Assembly: GCF_040436345.1 (NCBI RefSeq)
Contig: NC_133235.1
Coordinates: 18,438,660-18,502,659 of the forward strand
DNA from: Pagrus major
Lineage: Eukaryota; Chordata; Actinopteri; Spariformes; Sparidae
Direction: 5' to 3'
Length of the DNA: 64,000 nucleotides
Part shown: positions 1-14,800 of the stretch, in pieces
Layout: every line of letters begins with the position of its first letter
Position numbering within the stretch: position 1 is the first letter of the stretch
Notes under the pieces: model-generated
Database searches by the model: none
Told to the model about the DNA's origin: nothing
The model's input: only the letters and a program-made list of their open reading frames with translations
Made by a program: the position numbers and the translations under genes

Positions 1-3000
1 TTTCCATTATCATTAAATTGGATTAATGGGGGTATGATCTCATCTTATTTTAGAAGTAAAGATAAGAACAGCTGCACTACTGATGAGTCACTTGGAACAA
101 GACAGTACCGATATAGGCTGGGTGAGGATAAAAATGGACCATATCTATCATTTCCTCTCACTATCACATCGGTTAATTCACACACTGCCATTCCTTAATT
201 TAATTACTCTATGGCCGAATGGGCACGACCCATCTCAGGTGCCCTCAGCGTTTCTTATTATAGCAGGTGGGGGTGTCTTGTGGATTCAGCTCATCTGTTG
301 TATTTGCTCTGTAGCTCACAGAGACCTCTCGGCCCCGACGCAATCTCACCTCATTAACATTTTAGGTGACGAGGCTGTCGTGGCCTTAATTAACAATTCA
401 TGAGCACGGCTTATAGCTATATTAACATTTTACAGCCAATAAATCAGCTCTCCTAATCTGCTGTGTGTGTCTGCATGCACATGACAGACTTGGAGGAGTG
501 TGTGTGTGTGTGTGTGTGTCTTTTGTGTACAACCACAACAGGCGACTCTCTCTCCCTTTGTCTCCAAGTCTGTCTGCCTGTCTGTCTCTGACCATGACAT
601 TTGTTTGAACTTTTCTCTTAATCTTATGTTCTGATCATGAAACTGCAAGTGATTCATAGCCATTATGATTTTTCTGCAGCAAAACAAGAAAAATCCAACC
701 TACAACCTGATCCAGAGGAAGTCATTCACAGTGTTATGCCAATTATTAACCTACAAAGATGAATCCAACTAAGCGCCCACAAATGCAAGTGTCACCCATT
801 ATGGAAAGGTCGACTAATTAGGGAGCTATTTTCGATCAGTCGACTATTACAAAGTGACAGCAATACAAGTCGGTCTCTGTCAAGACTTCTTTTTAGTGTG
901 GGAAGAGAACAAGAAAGGAGAGGAGAGACGGGGGGAAAAAAGAGGGATAAATCTGAAATAATGATGGAAGACAATCTGGTGAAGTCAATTCTCTGAGGTA
1001 TCATCCTTTCTGCTTCCCCTTACATATATTCAAAAAGCCTCTGAGACTGTAACAGCATGCAGGGAGCCTTCAGTTGCTTCATCTTGCCATGCAATGTGTA
1101 TATGGGAGTTTTTGTATAATATAGTTTGTACCTAAAGGTGACAAATAACCCAGGAGGGATTCACAAGTAGACAATAATTAGATTTTTGATTACAAATGTC
1201 ACAAAATGTCTTGCAATGAGTGAATAAAGCAGAATATGTGATCAAAACGCCACGTCTGGAGGGAAACTGAAGTAGCAATCCCACTGCAGCACCCTTCGCT
1301 AGCCCCTTGACCCCACTTTGAGGAGTACCTGTGTTGCCTACCCAGTGTGTGTCCATGCCTTGGCTCTCCCACTGAGTCACCCAGTGTGAGTGCAGCGCTA
1401 TCCTAGTGTAATATGCGTGGTGCATAGCTGTTGCTTGCCAAATGAAAGCGATCTCTGCAGCACAGCTCACTCTCCCTTGGTGACACAAAAAAGCCAGCGT
1501 TTGGCTTTTTTATAAGAACATGTTTACTGTTAACAAGCCTTCAAAAGCCACAGTGTACCAACATGGATGAATTTAATCTGATTCAGCTGATATGAAGCAG
1601 TGTGTCTGCAATACAACACAAAACGGGCCCTCTCAGGTTAAAAAAAAATGTGCTTTGTGTTGCCTCAGTAGCAGCCTTGAGGCTTTATTATAAGTTAACA
1701 TAAAGATCAAGGTCGCCGCTTCAGTGCGAGCACGTTGAATTTAAAGGATTCAAAAGCAAGTCTTGGGGAAGGCTGGCCTTGCAAAATGCATGTCTCAGTG
1801 ACAAATTCATTGTGTGCTGCAAAGGATCCACCCTGGTTCAATGCAGGCTATTCCAATTCCAATCAGTCCTCCAACTTCTGCAAAGTTGAAAAATAAGGAA
1901 TCGATCTGAGGGAGTGAAACGAGGAAATGTCCCCTGGATTTATGGCCGAAATCACGGTGGGTTTTTTCTTTTTAACCTGGAAGAAATGGCCGTGTTTTTC
2001 CCTTCAGTCACGACTCATCCTCTACCTCTCATCCTGCATGAATGTTGGGGCACAAATGAAATGAATGACTATTTCTAACCCGCGCAGGATTCGTAGTTGA
2101 AAGGTGTGTTGCTCAACGTCAGGCAGATTAGAGCAGTGAAAACAGACTATGTAGCTTTTAAAACTGAGGGCAGAAAGAGTATTGATGATGGTGATACAGC
2201 CTGAGAGACATGTTTCCAATAAATGTTCAGGAATAAATAAGGGATGGTGAATTCAGAGTGCACAGCACAGATAACTGACATGAGCGTGGCATGGTAAGGG
2301 TGATGGAGAAATGTAAAATCTGGGTGCTCATATTGCCTCAGTAATGAAATGTTCTTTTCTCTCTCACTCCAACACTTGCTGAAAAGGGAATTGCCATGAC
2401 TACAAGGAGCTTTTGCCTCTTTTTACCGCTGCTGTGCTGCCCTCTTATGGTGACTAAACAAACTGCCACAAACTGTCACAAACACTCACATGACACCCCA
2501 TTAGAGAGCTGACTTTTTCCACTTCGAGTAGCCTTCAGTCCGTGTCGAGGTTTGCTGAACGTATGTTTCGGTTTAACAGGTTAAATTATGTGTAAAAATC
2601 AGAAAGTGAGAGGAAATTAACCAAAGGAAATAAAGGAAATTGTTAGTAAAGTCATTAAAGGACCACATGGGTGAAGATATTCATAAGATGTCAAGTTTAC
2701 CTGACTAAAAAATCAAATCCCTGCAGACATCATCCACTTACATAACCTGATTTCCAGCATCTCTCGGTGCTCACTGCCTGGTGAAAGAGTGTAGTCTTAT
2801 TTTGGGAAGGGCTATCTCTGGTCTGACAGCAGCTCAGACACAGAGCTTGTTCAATGGTAAAAGGTTATTTTGGGGAATAGAAGGGAGTGTGTGTCCACAA
2901 GTGTGTTTATCCATCTCTTCTGAATCATTACTTTACATGCTCTCCCTGTCTTTGTTCAACTGTCATCTCCCTTGGTTACGTCCCTCTCCCTCTCTGTTTT

Positions 3001-3824
3001 TCTTTCATTTTTTTGTGTTAACTGACAGCATCTGTCTCATCAGGAAATCAAAGTCATACAGTATTGCCTGTGGCAGCACCCTGGGAAACTGGAGGGGGGG
3101 GGTTGCTTCAGGCCGTCTCACTAAAAAATAATTTTCGCAGCACCACTGTGTGCGTGGAAACTCTCCTTCCTTCTCACACTTTCACACTGACAATGAATTC
3201 CTGCCTCGAGTGCTGTGAATTGAAGCTCTTGTGCAGCTAATGTGCTACTTTCTGTCTCCCCTCCACATTAAGATACTGCTCAGTTTGGCTTGAAACAATA
3301 GGGTTTGCTCAGCAGAAAAAAGAACAGACTGCACACTATGTATTCCCCCTATATCCCCATTCACTAACAAGGCAGACAGAATGTAAATGACTGCTGTTAT
3401 CCCAGGCTATGAATATCATCAACACAGAGCTCTTTCAACACTGGAGGTTGCGTTCAGGAGACTTGATCCTGTTATGTTCATCAGTGAGGTGTGAATTTTT
3501 GGCTATTGGCAGACAAAGAACTCATCAGCCTGCATCATCAAATGCATAACTTAATTAAAGGACGTTATCACAGACAAAAGCACCTTTTTTTAAAGGGCTG
3601 TGGAGAGTTGTTTCCTCATCTGAATGTTTTTGGGGGGAGGGTGTGGGCCCTGAACGTCATTCCAAGGGAGTTGCAGTGAATCTGGACTTCCCCAAACTCA
3701 AAAGTTGTTGGAGTTGGACCAGTCACTGCTGGGGCAATGTGACTTTGGTGCGCTTGGTAATAACAGAGCAGCCCTCTCTTTTTTTTCTATGTTAGGACTA
3801 TTTATTTTAAGGCGTCTGTCAAGT
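1..3824. other. 5' flank of emilin2, no gene recognised
   Basis: No reading frame here resembles a known protein or has coherent splice sites. A GT dinucleotide repeat is at 498-519. The first 430 bases contain AT-rich homeodomain-like words (TTAATTTAATTA, CTTAATTAACAATTCATG) and could be regulatory, but this is not shown. The emilin2 promoter should lie near the right end; no TATA box is convincing. Confidence 0.5.
498..519. repeat. (GT)n microsatellite
   Basis: About eleven uninterrupted GT units, seen directly in the sequence upstream of emilin2. Confidence 0.9.
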
Positions 3825-3970
3825 ATGAATTACAGGAATGGAGAGATGGACTGGCGGTGGACAGTTTTCGCACTGTTTCTGAACTTTCAGTTCACTTACG
3901 GGTCTCCCTCATCTTATGACTTGTTCCAGGGGTCTCCATACACCGGAGTGGTGCACAGACACAGAAATAG
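3825..3970 (+). CDS. emilin2: emilin2 exon 1: start and signal peptide
   Basis: The frame is open upstream of this point. The ATG at 3825 has A at -3, and a second in-frame ATG at 3846 has G at -3 and G at +4; either could start the protein. An earlier in-frame ATG at 3789 has T at -3 and is less likely. The segment after 3846 reads [19 protein letters not shown], a short n-region followed by a hydrophobic core, with a plausible signal-peptidase site after the glycine. The exon ends at a strong donor (gtaaga at 3971) with two bases of a codon. The transcription start and 5' UTR cannot be placed from sequence alone. Confidence 0.85.
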
Positions 3971-6900
3971 GTAAGAAATGTGTTTTTCTACGTGTGTGGG
4001 GAACAGTGTAAACTTCTGAGAGTCATAATAACCACTTCGACCGGCGTTGCTTTCACCCAGCTTCTCCTGAAAGTTCATGCGGGGCGCTTTTGTTGCGCAG
4101 TTGCCAATAAAAACGCGATGACGCCCAAACTTCTCATTGATCGGAATGACCTCAGATCGGTGCAGATTTATCCTCTTATGGTCATTTGTAGCCTGTTAAC
4201 GTTCACTGTGCTTTTATCAGCCTGCGTCTAAATGTGGCTCTGGTGTGCCAGTGTTGCCAAACGCGATAAGATCCAGATAAACGCTGGAATGCCAGTGATT
4301 AGTCCAATATCTCATCTGCAAGAGACCATTAGTGCATTTGCAACTGATAAACTAAAATAGCCAAACGGGGGGAAAAAAGGAAAAAATAAAAGTGAAGAAA
4401 AGCCTCACTGAAATGACGCAACCTGTATGGAAACCTCAGTAAAGCTTAACGACCTGATTCTGATGTTTTTTATTACCCGAATCATTAAAACGCTCCATAA
4501 CTAATCCAAAGCTATTCGCACAGTTTTCCATTAAGATGTTTGTCACAGTTCCTGGTATGCTGAAGCTCTTGTTTATCCCTGCCTCTCTCCTCAGGAACTG
4601 GTGTGCCTATGTGGTGCGCAGGAACGTGAGCTGCGCCGTGCAGGGGAGTGTGGAGAGCTTCCAGGAGCCCGTAGTGGCCCCCTGCCCAGCCTACCAGCCC
4701 GACTGCCAGCAACAAGTGACGTGAGCATCCGGGGGAGCGAGGGGGAAGGGGTTGAGGGCGCATCATGTTTAGATGTATGAGATAGACTGCAGTCCAGGTA
4801 CAAAGTGTTTCTCTGAGAGAGAGCAAGACAGACCTGGAGGCAGAAATATCCACCGTGGCTGAAGAAACTCCACTGGCAGAACCAAAAGCACAGAATTTTC
4901 TAGCAAGTTAAAAAAGCCCACTGAAAAGGGCAAGCAGTCAAACAGGAAATAGTTTAAATCTAATGAGGATTAGAGCTCTCCCTATAGCAGCAAGACAAAC
5001 AAATGGTAACTTACCTGAAATGACTATCAAAGCAACAAGCGAGGGCAAATAACCGGCAGCGATCAGTGATCACCCAGTCCATTAATCAATATATTGACTG
5101 AAAGAAAAATAATTGCCAGCTGTTTTGATAGTCGATTAATCGTTTCAGTCATTTTTCAAGCAAAATTCTCAAACATTTGCAGGTCCAGCTTCTTAAAGGG
5201 GCACTATGTAGTTTTGGAGAAGAAATTTAATACTCAGAATTCAAATATTTACAATATCAACAAGGTAATAATACAAACTCAGAAATATTTATTTTTTCCA
5301 TAACTGATAAACAAGCTGTTCTCAGAGGAAAATAAGGTCCCCAGAACACTGTCGAAGCTAGAAAGGTGGCAGGGTCCACCACATATTAGTTTGTTTATTC
5401 AGTTTATTCAGTCATGACATCAAAGAGAGATGTTTATTTAGTTTGTTTAGGCATAAAAAGAAAATCTGTCAATGAAGATCTTTCTCTTCTGATTAAATGT
5501 TCTTCCCCAAATCTACATAGTGCACCTTTAAGTGGCAGGATTTGCAGGATTTCTGGTAATAAATGAAGAGTCTTTGGGTTTTGGAGTGTTGGTTCAACAA
5601 AATTTGCATTCTGAAGACGTCATGTTGGGCTCTGGGAAATTATAATGAGCATTTTTCGCATTTGTTTGACATACCTGCGCTACCAATAAATAAGTTATAT
5701 GGCAACAGGCAGCATGTTATGTAAAAATAGACCATCATTGACTTCACATCCATGTTAAAAGGCAAACTAATTGTGCACCTTCATGAGTGTTTTTAAAAAG
5801 GACATCTTTTTTAAATCGTTGTCCAAAGCCACATTAAAAGTTATCTTATTCAAGTTGTATTCAGGAGCTGAACATTTGTGATCAGTGCATAAGATTATTT
5901 ATCAGAGTCAAAAATACATTTAAAAATCATCCAGATATTTAGGTTACAGTAGAAACATTTGTGTATTATAGAACTGGCTAAACATGATCTCGATCCCTCC
6001 TTACTGATCTAATAACAAATTCTGTAATACATAATTTGATTTACGTCCATGTCAATACACAAAACTCTTAAGATCAATAAAGCAATTTGCTCCTCAAGTG
6101 GAGTCTCCTGTAGTGATTGATTGTTTGTAAATGGGAGTATCTTCCCCAGTAATTCCCGAGAAACAGCGGCCATTAATTCTGTACTGGAAGCTGTGTTGCA
6201 ATTTAATATATTTTCCTTTGTGAGTCATTATTTTTGTTTTGAAACAACACAAGCTATCTGTGGTTTAGCTTTGTGATGCACTCACACAAACACATGCAGA
6301 AGAGCCACTGTGTTGTGGAAAATATTCCTGGAAACAGATAATTCTTATGTCAGAGGCAGACATTTCCAAGTTTTTTGCATAAGGCAAAAAAGAGCTGGCA
6401 GTGAGGATAGACACCTCGGGTTTTTCCATTTCTAAGTTATGACATACAGTATCGGTTTCATATTATCTCATGTGAGGATGAGATTTCAGCACTCATAGTT
6501 GATTACAGCCATAACGTTAAGTTTTATTTTTCAGTTTCCTTTTGTCTTTTTGTCATGCTAGTGTTATCAATGAGGGTGACAGACAGGAAATGTGCAAAGA
6601 TGAGTGTTTCAGTCATCAGCTTTCCAGATGTTCTGCGTGACATGACCCCTGTCTTCAGGGAAGTGATGTCATCTATTGTTTCTATGGGAGTTGTTTGTCT
6701 TGGCCAGAAAGTGGAAAATTTCATGTGATAGGGAGCAGTAGAGAAGTTCAAAAAGTGTCCAATAAAACAGGCGTTTTGGTGATCGCGGGAGTCAACAGCT
6801 CCCAATAAAAACATATATCCCTGGAACAGTTTTGTCTTTTGGGAACAGCAGAGAAGCTGTAGCAAAGATGAAGATGTGAATAACACTTTACACAAAAGCT

Positions 6901-9900
6901 CAGTGTTTCCAGTTTTATATTAACATTTCTCTGAGATTTGGAAAATGTATTGATTTCTCTGTCTGGTTTTACAGATACCAAAATCGATTTCGACCCACAT
7001 ACAAGATTGCCTTCAAGACAGTCACGGAGTTAGAGTGGAGATGCTGTCCTGGTTACCAAGGTCCAGACTGTAAAGATTTAAAACCACCCCCAGACCGACA
7101 AACAGTTCAGGGAATACAGCCATACCTCCCACCTAATCCTGGACATACAACCAGACACACACAGAGTAAGACACCATTTTCTGTACCACTGAAAAAGTAA
7201 TTCAAACAAGCTTTGTGTCATTCTTCCTAAAGAGGAGCATTTATTCATAAAAATCTAAACAGTTATTCTCTGATCGTAGGACCAGAGCGGAGAGAGACAG
7301 GGCACCATGAGATGAGGCACGGTGGGACAGATAAGGTGCATCTTCTGGAAGGTGAAGTTCAGCGACTGTCTCAAACAGTCCTGGATCTTCAGTCAGCTTT
7401 GACAGGGTTAACCGACAACCTCCGCACAGACCTGCAGGAAGACACAAAGAAGATGCTGGCGACACTTCTCAACAACATACGTCCACCAGACAGTGCCACA
7501 GCCGCAGGCACAGAGGAGAGCCCGGCAGTGCTCGATGGTCATCAGGCTACTAGAGGTGGGCTTGCTGGAGACAAGGCTATAGAAAAAATAGAGGCCCGGT
7601 TGGATGATATCAACAATGCGCTGAAAAGCAAGGATGAAGCTTTGGAAGACCTAAGAGGAACCATGACAAGTCATGAGGGGCAGATCCGTGTCCTGATGGA
7701 TGCCTCTCAATCCCAGACTCCAGCCATAGTGGAGTTTGATGCTATACAAACCTACATTGATGGAAAATTTGAAAAGCTTAAGAAGGAGCTAGACCAGAAT
7801 GTGGAGGAACACATGACCAAGTCACAAAACTCATGCAATGACAAGATCGAGACCTTGCAGAAGAACTGTGAAGACAACAGTGACCAAGGTTTGGTCAGCC
7901 TGACCAAGCTGGTTGAAACCAAGGAGGCCGATCTGAGAAAGGAGATTAGGGCACTACGTCTGGATATGGCTGCTGCCGATGGACCTGTACGAACTCAGAG
8001 GCAGACAGATCTATCCAAACCAGAGGAGGATCATAGTGACCACAAAGACCTCTGGCGAGAGATTGACCGCATTGCAGAGGCTCACCGCATCCTGAATGTC
8101 CGCATTGACAATGAGCTGGCGCACCTCAGCTCAGCACCTCAGGAAGACAATGATTTCAGTCTACTGGTTGAAGAGCTGGAGGCACGAATTAACATCACGG
8201 AGCAAAATGCAGAGACTCACTGTTTCTATATTGAAGAGAAGCTGACCCGTACAATTGCAGAGGAAGTGGCAGCACTGCGGCAGCTGCTGGAGGAGCGCCT
8301 GAACAACATGGAGGACCAGTTTACGAACATGCTGGTGGAAATGAGCAACAACTCCTTCCCTGGGATGTTTGGTGACTCCATGGATGCCATCCAGGGAGAA
8401 GTCAACAACGTTAAGTTCCTCATGCAAGGTTTGGATGATAAGGTCAACACTTTAGAAGAGTTGTGCTCTACAGGATGTTCAGGCTCAGGAATTTCTGTAG
8501 GTGCAGTGGGTTCATCACAACCACCAAACAATCTAGAAAACATTTTGAAGGACCTGAGTCGGTATAGGAATGACTTGGATGTTCTTCACACTGATGTGAG
8601 TACCAACAAACACAAACTCAAGCAACTGGAAGACCTTGTTCAAAGGCAAACAGTCACAAATGAGAGACGTGTTCAGACGATGGATGACTTCCAGAAGGGA
8701 TTGATTAATCTCCAAGATAATGTGCTTGGTCTGGCTAGTGGTGTCACCACTTTAAGTGATTCCTTGAAAAAATATGACCAGGATTTGTACAGAATGAACT
8801 TGACATGCTGCCATGCAGGGCAAAGTGGCACTGGGAATCCATCACGGGACAACTGGGCATCAGTCATTGCTGTACCCAATAGTCAGGCAGATGACACCAG
8901 ACGTCAAGTGGACGAGCTGAAGCACAAGCTTGATACGCTCAGTCAACAGGTGTCATCTGAGCTGAGTCAATGTAGACAGAACACACAGGGTGTCTCTGAT
9001 GGCATTTCTGTTGTTGATGGACGTGTGACCAGACTTGAAAAGGTGTGTGGAAGGTTAGATGGAATTTCCGCCAACATCAAAGAGCTAAAAGATGGGATGG
9101 AGAGACATGTGGGTGGCCTGCGGGACTGTATGTACCGGATGAACGTCACCTGTGGAAATCACGGGGCAGAAATCGTTGCACTGCAGAATTCCTTGCAGAG
9201 GTTCCAGGGACAGCTGACTGAGATGGCCAAACATGTTATGAAAGACGTCACTGCCAAAGAGCCAGGTGAGTTGGTGGTTTGGGGATAGGTTGATGATACT
9301 GTTGTGGTAGTGTCTTGAGATGATGATGATAGGATCTATCAAAGGGCCTGTTTGGCTCTCTTTGACAACAACCAAGCCATTGTGGGGTCACATTAATCCA
9401 TGTTTATTCCCTGAATTTGGAGCCAATATTTAGAAGATTTGTAACTTCAGAACTTTAGTCAGCCAACACACATTAAATGGATTACCATATGAATCTTGAA
9501 CATGACAGTATTGGTATTTGGCTGTTATGCTTGGACTTTATCACTCCCCAAAATGAAGCAGCAGACTCAACGTAGCAAGGAGTAGGGAGTGACGATAATA
9601 ACTTCCAATCTAGGGGACCAGCACGTTACTAATTAACACATAATATCTTAGAGGCCGATCACATAGAGCCACATCGCTAGAAATGTGGCGACAGCAAAAA
9701 CATTGTTGAGTGGGTGCTCCTCTCCTGCGCCATGTGTCACATTTTTCTTGCATTTGTTTTAAGTTGAAATAACAAAAAAAAATTTATAATTTTCAGCGTA
9801 AAGTTCAGAGTCACACCACATTTCCCATTAAATGTATATGATGCAGGTGTACCATACTGATTTGTCCAAAACAGGCTTATAGCAAACAAGTCCCTGTGTG

Positions 9901-11799
9901 ATCAGGGTGACAATCTGTATGCTTTGGGTTTAATAAGAAACAGAGTGTATAAGCATCAAGTTGTTGTGTTACAGGCGATTGTGTGCTGGATTTGGTACCT
10001 TTAGACGAAGCCAGGCTAGCTATTTCCCCTCTTTCCCAGTATTTATATAAAGCCAAAACTGGCTGTAGCTTCATACTGAATCTCATGCAAGTGTCAGCAC
10101 AAAAGCAGTAAGCATATTTCTCAAAATGTCAAAAAGATATAATGTAGTAATTTAGCGTAGATTATGACACAATTTTACCACTAACAAGTCCATGGAATCC
10201 CACAAAACACTGCAGTGAGCCAGAAGAACACGCACTCCTTTGCAGCTTCCTCTATAACATCTAACATATGAGTTTATCAAGTTCGATTAACATCTGTGTA
10301 AACACAAACCTTTCCTGAAGATAATCCTCCATATAATGCATTCTGCTTGTTTGGCTTACATGGAGGCTTGGAGGGCAGGATCAGATCCCATGAATGGCCA
10401 CAGGGTATTTCCCGGAGAGGGAGGACACAAGTTCACAGGGCCTCCCGTGCTCGCCTTGAGTATGTCATTCAATATGTCCCTGCACCGAGGCAGAGGCCCA
10501 CATTGGAAGCTTCCTTTGACTTAGCTTCATGTTGTCCTAAGAATTCCCCAGTCTTTATATAAGGAATTGGATAGGTTAAAAGAATCTTAAATTCTCTTAA
10601 CTACTCCGATGATTTACTCTCACTGTTTTGTGCCTCATTGCTCCCTTATGTAAACGTCAGAACACCCGAGTAGACTATTCCATTTTTCCAACTCCCTTTA
10701 TGAACATGTTGACTTGTGAGGTCTTCTTTCTTGCACCATGACATAGCCTTTTTTACTCATACCACAGAACTGCAGGCCTCAATCACACTTCCCGGTCTCT
10801 CAGTGCACACATACAGCTCCCTCCCTTCCTTTCTCCTTTACACATGTACACATACCAACCTCCAGAGATTCCGGTAGGGTGACCTCAGCCTGATGTGTGG
10901 AGTCTGGTCCTCATTAAGGGCCCTGACTCACTGCTGGAGCCAGTCTTGATGGAGAGGGGAGAAGCAGAGCTCCACACCCAGGACCAGATGCTTCGACTAC
11001 CCTCAGCTGTGATGTCATGACTGGGGCCCCATCACTGGTGCCTCCCTTTCTTAAACCATCGTCCAAAACAATGGTCTGATAGGGACCTGAAGAGAAAAGG
11101 AGGGCGGACAGATTAATGGTTGAGGTGTAGGGAGACGAAGAGCATGAAGACATCTTGTATTCCATTTCACTCATTGCCAAATATGGTCTGTTACTTCCAA
11201 TCTGTGATATTTGATTTCATTACTGTGCCTGTAACATTATACGGCACCTTTGCCCAGGATTAAATCAGACAGAACTGTGCGTCCTGCTGCAGGATTGGTT
11301 TTCAGGATTGGTTTTTGACTTTGTGACAACTTCCAGCGTATGAGTGAGCATATTTACAGGAAAAGATTGACATTTTTGGAAATATGCTTATTCGCTTTCA
11401 GTCTGAGAGTAAAAAGAGAGGACTGACACCACTCATATGTCTGTATGCTGCTAGTAGCAGCAGCCAGTTAATTTATCTTAGCATAAAAGTGAGAGCTAGC
11501 CTGGCTATGTCCAATGATAAACAAAATCTGCCTACCAGCACCTCCAGAGCTTTCTATTAAACACGTTATATCTTGTTTGTTTAATCTGTATGAAAACTGT
11601 AAAAACGTCAATTTATCATCATAAGAAAATCCAGCAACTTGTCTGCCACATAACCTCCCCGCAAATTGCCATTTTAATACTTTGGTTTTTGTACACACTT
11701 GTAGTGCATGTGCAAGCTTGTGTGCCATTTTGGACAGCTAGGTATGGAAACACCACTTGGACAGAACACACAGGACTGCTGTAGAAACAGTTAAACAAT

Positions 11800-11884
<85 letters not shown>

Positions 11885-14800
11885 GGATAGATAGATAGTT
11901 TATTTCGAACATGTAAAAAACAAAATTATCATGTACAAAGTAAACAAAAACTGAAAACTATAAATTCTGTTTACATATCCGAAAAAGAGTGGGAGGAAGT
12001 ATAAACTTATTTTATTCCACCCCTTTTTAATAAATAATACCACTGAAATACTTTGACTTCTATCAATATAATAATAATAACAATAATAATAACTTCCATT
12101 TGTCATTTTTCAATTTCCTTTGTTCTATATCTAACAAAACATAAATGTATTACAAAAATATTTATCCTAATAAAATATAATTTATAATATATTATTCTTT
12201 ATATTTATAATATATAATGTACACACAATTAAACAATTTGTTTAAGGATAAGTTATTTACACCCTTTTTTTTTAAGATAAAATCTTCACTGTAGCTGCTA
12301 ATGGCTAAAAGTGTTAGGCTCCAGAGATGTTTTGTGGACTATGAAACTTCACCTGACTTTCCAACGACATGGGGTTGAGTAAATAACAGCTAAATTTTCA
12401 TTTTTGGGTGAATTTATCCTTTAACTTTAGTTATGATTATGGGTTATGGTGGTGTGTGGCTGCCTGTCGTAGCACAGTGCTTTTTGACAATATTGTTCTT
12501 GAAACTTACTGCATTTTTTGCATGTGGTTTGTCCAAGTGATGTTGCCGTACCTCGCTGTCCAAGATGGCAGACGTGCTCATGAATGTGCTACTCTGATCG
12601 GACAGCTACTCGCATTGGGTAATGACAGGACTGAACAGAGCCGTGCTAGCTGTTTCCTCATGTTTACAGTCTTAGCTAACTTAGCAGGCTGCTGGTGGTG
12701 GCTTCATATTTAATGTACAAACATAAGAGTGGTTTCAATCTTCTTATCTCACTCTTGGCAAGAAAGTGAATGAGTGTCTCTCTCAAAATGTTAATCATTT
12801 CCTTTAAGGGAAAATACCATCATATCCTCTCACTTTGTCCTTATGATCTGTATCCTGAATCCCACAAGAGAGGGAGTTGGTCTGTGTGGCTGAGGTAGCA
12901 GGAAGATATAATGTTTTTCCCAAGTTTGGCAAAGAGAGAAATAGTCTAAATAGAAATAAAAACAATCCATGAAAAATCCCAGCTCTGTGGGTGTGGTAGT
13001 GTTGGTGGTGGTTGAGAAACTACTGAAATGTTTCCTCTCTGTTTGAGCTCATATTCTCCACTCAGTCATATGAGGACCCCGAGGAGGCTGCGAACAGATG
13101 AGGCGTTGTAATAACGCAACTGAAAGATTAACTGGAATAGCTTTGCCGTTACTTAATGTGACTGGAATTGTGTGACTTCAGTTGCATAAATGTTGGCACT
13201 GCTTTGCCCCCAAAACAGCTGCTGCAGCAGAGGCCTGCCGCTACAGCTTGCATGTGTTTGTTTCTGGCTGTTTTCTTTACGATAGGAGAGTTGCGGTTGA
13301 GCAGCAGTCACTGTGTTGCATCATTTAAAAGTATGACGTTGATGTGTCAAAGCCATTTTGAAATTAGGCGAGACTTAGACGTTATTAGGAAATGTAGAAA
13401 TATGGAAAATGCTTCTGTTTTTAAAGAGCTTGAGCATGCTGTTCCTCATTCAGGCGGTGACTAATCAACCTTCTTGTGCTAAATTTTTCTTATTCAATTC
13501 TCAAGCTGTTTTTTTTCCACTCCCTCTGGTTTTTGGAGTTGATCCCAGTCTGGCTCAAATCACTTCCCTGTCGTTTCGTTCTCTCTCCCTTATCTCTGAA
13601 TTTCTCTCCCTTCACTCCCTCGTCGCTCTCTCCTTCTGTCCAGTTTTTTTCTACCGATTTGTCCTTCCAAGAATGCCAGAGGACTTCTTTTTCTCATCTC
13701 CCTCCCCCCTGTCCTGTAAGTGTCTATTGACAGGCGAGGCCTCCAAAAAAAAAAAAAAAAAGCGGTTGCATTAACACCGGGGTAAAATAAAGTCTTTGAT
13801 TTCATGGATCAATGCTCTGCAATTGATCATTCTGACTTTATATTGGAGAGACAGGCACTAAGATTAACTGTCTACCGTGATGAGGGAATGCAAGAAAAAA
13901 CAAGATATCAAAGGCTTTTTTGAAGTCAAAGGGTGTCTGTTGAGAAAGAATGGAAAATTGTACTCGACACTGCCACAGACACACACTGTATATATATAGT
14001 GAGCGGCATGAATTTTGAGGGGGCGCTTTGACTGCAGCAGCTTCCCCAGAGAGATTTCTGTAGCTACGAGGTGAGGTGTTTCCATCTCTGACCAGGGCAG
14101 CCCATCTGGAAGTCTTCAGAGGAGAATGGCCCCAGATACACAATGGGAGTCCCTGAGGTCTGCCACACTGCACAATTCGAACCTCCCATCATTAATATCA
14201 CTGGAGGAAAATGGGGTGGAGGGTGAAATTGTGTCCATGTGCAAAGCAAGAAGAAGAAAAATGTATGTGAGAGTGTGAGCGATGCATTAAATTGTACGTG
14301 CGTGTAACCACCACACCCCGCTCCGCGCCCCTTGACACCATTTTCCATTGCATGATCAGCTTGTCTGCTGCAATATTCCTTGATATTTCAGACACTTTTG
14401 AACACTCACGCTCTGTCACCCCAATGTGTGACTAAAGCCTCCCTCCCTCTGCAGTGTCTCAATCTGCTTCTAAACAGTAACATCTGGTTTTGGTGATGCT
14501 CATGGTTGCACCAGCATTTATGTGCGCCATTCTCTGTTTCTCTCTCTTTTTTTTTTTTTTTGCTTTGCGACTTTGCGGTTGCCCCCTTAGTGAGACACAG
14601 GCTGAGAGCTCATGGGAAATATGCACTCAGGCAACCGGCGTCCTGAAGGAGGCATAGGAAGGAAATGAAGAAGAGATTTGTGATTATCTCAGTACAACAT
14701 GATTGCTGGGTTTAATTTGTTTTTAATTATACATGTGGTTTCTGAGTAGACTTGTGGTATCACTTACAGTAAGAAGGAAGAATTGGGTTGATGTTTGATC

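Noticed and set aside
83..403. Open stretch of about 106 codons at the left end
   Set aside because: No resemblance to any protein family, no coherent splice sites and low-complexity hydrophobic composition. Treated as chance.
13409..13774. Pyrimidine-rich open stretch ending in a lysine run
   Set aside because: Produced by a CT-rich tract and a poly(A) run inside the emilin2 intron; not coding.
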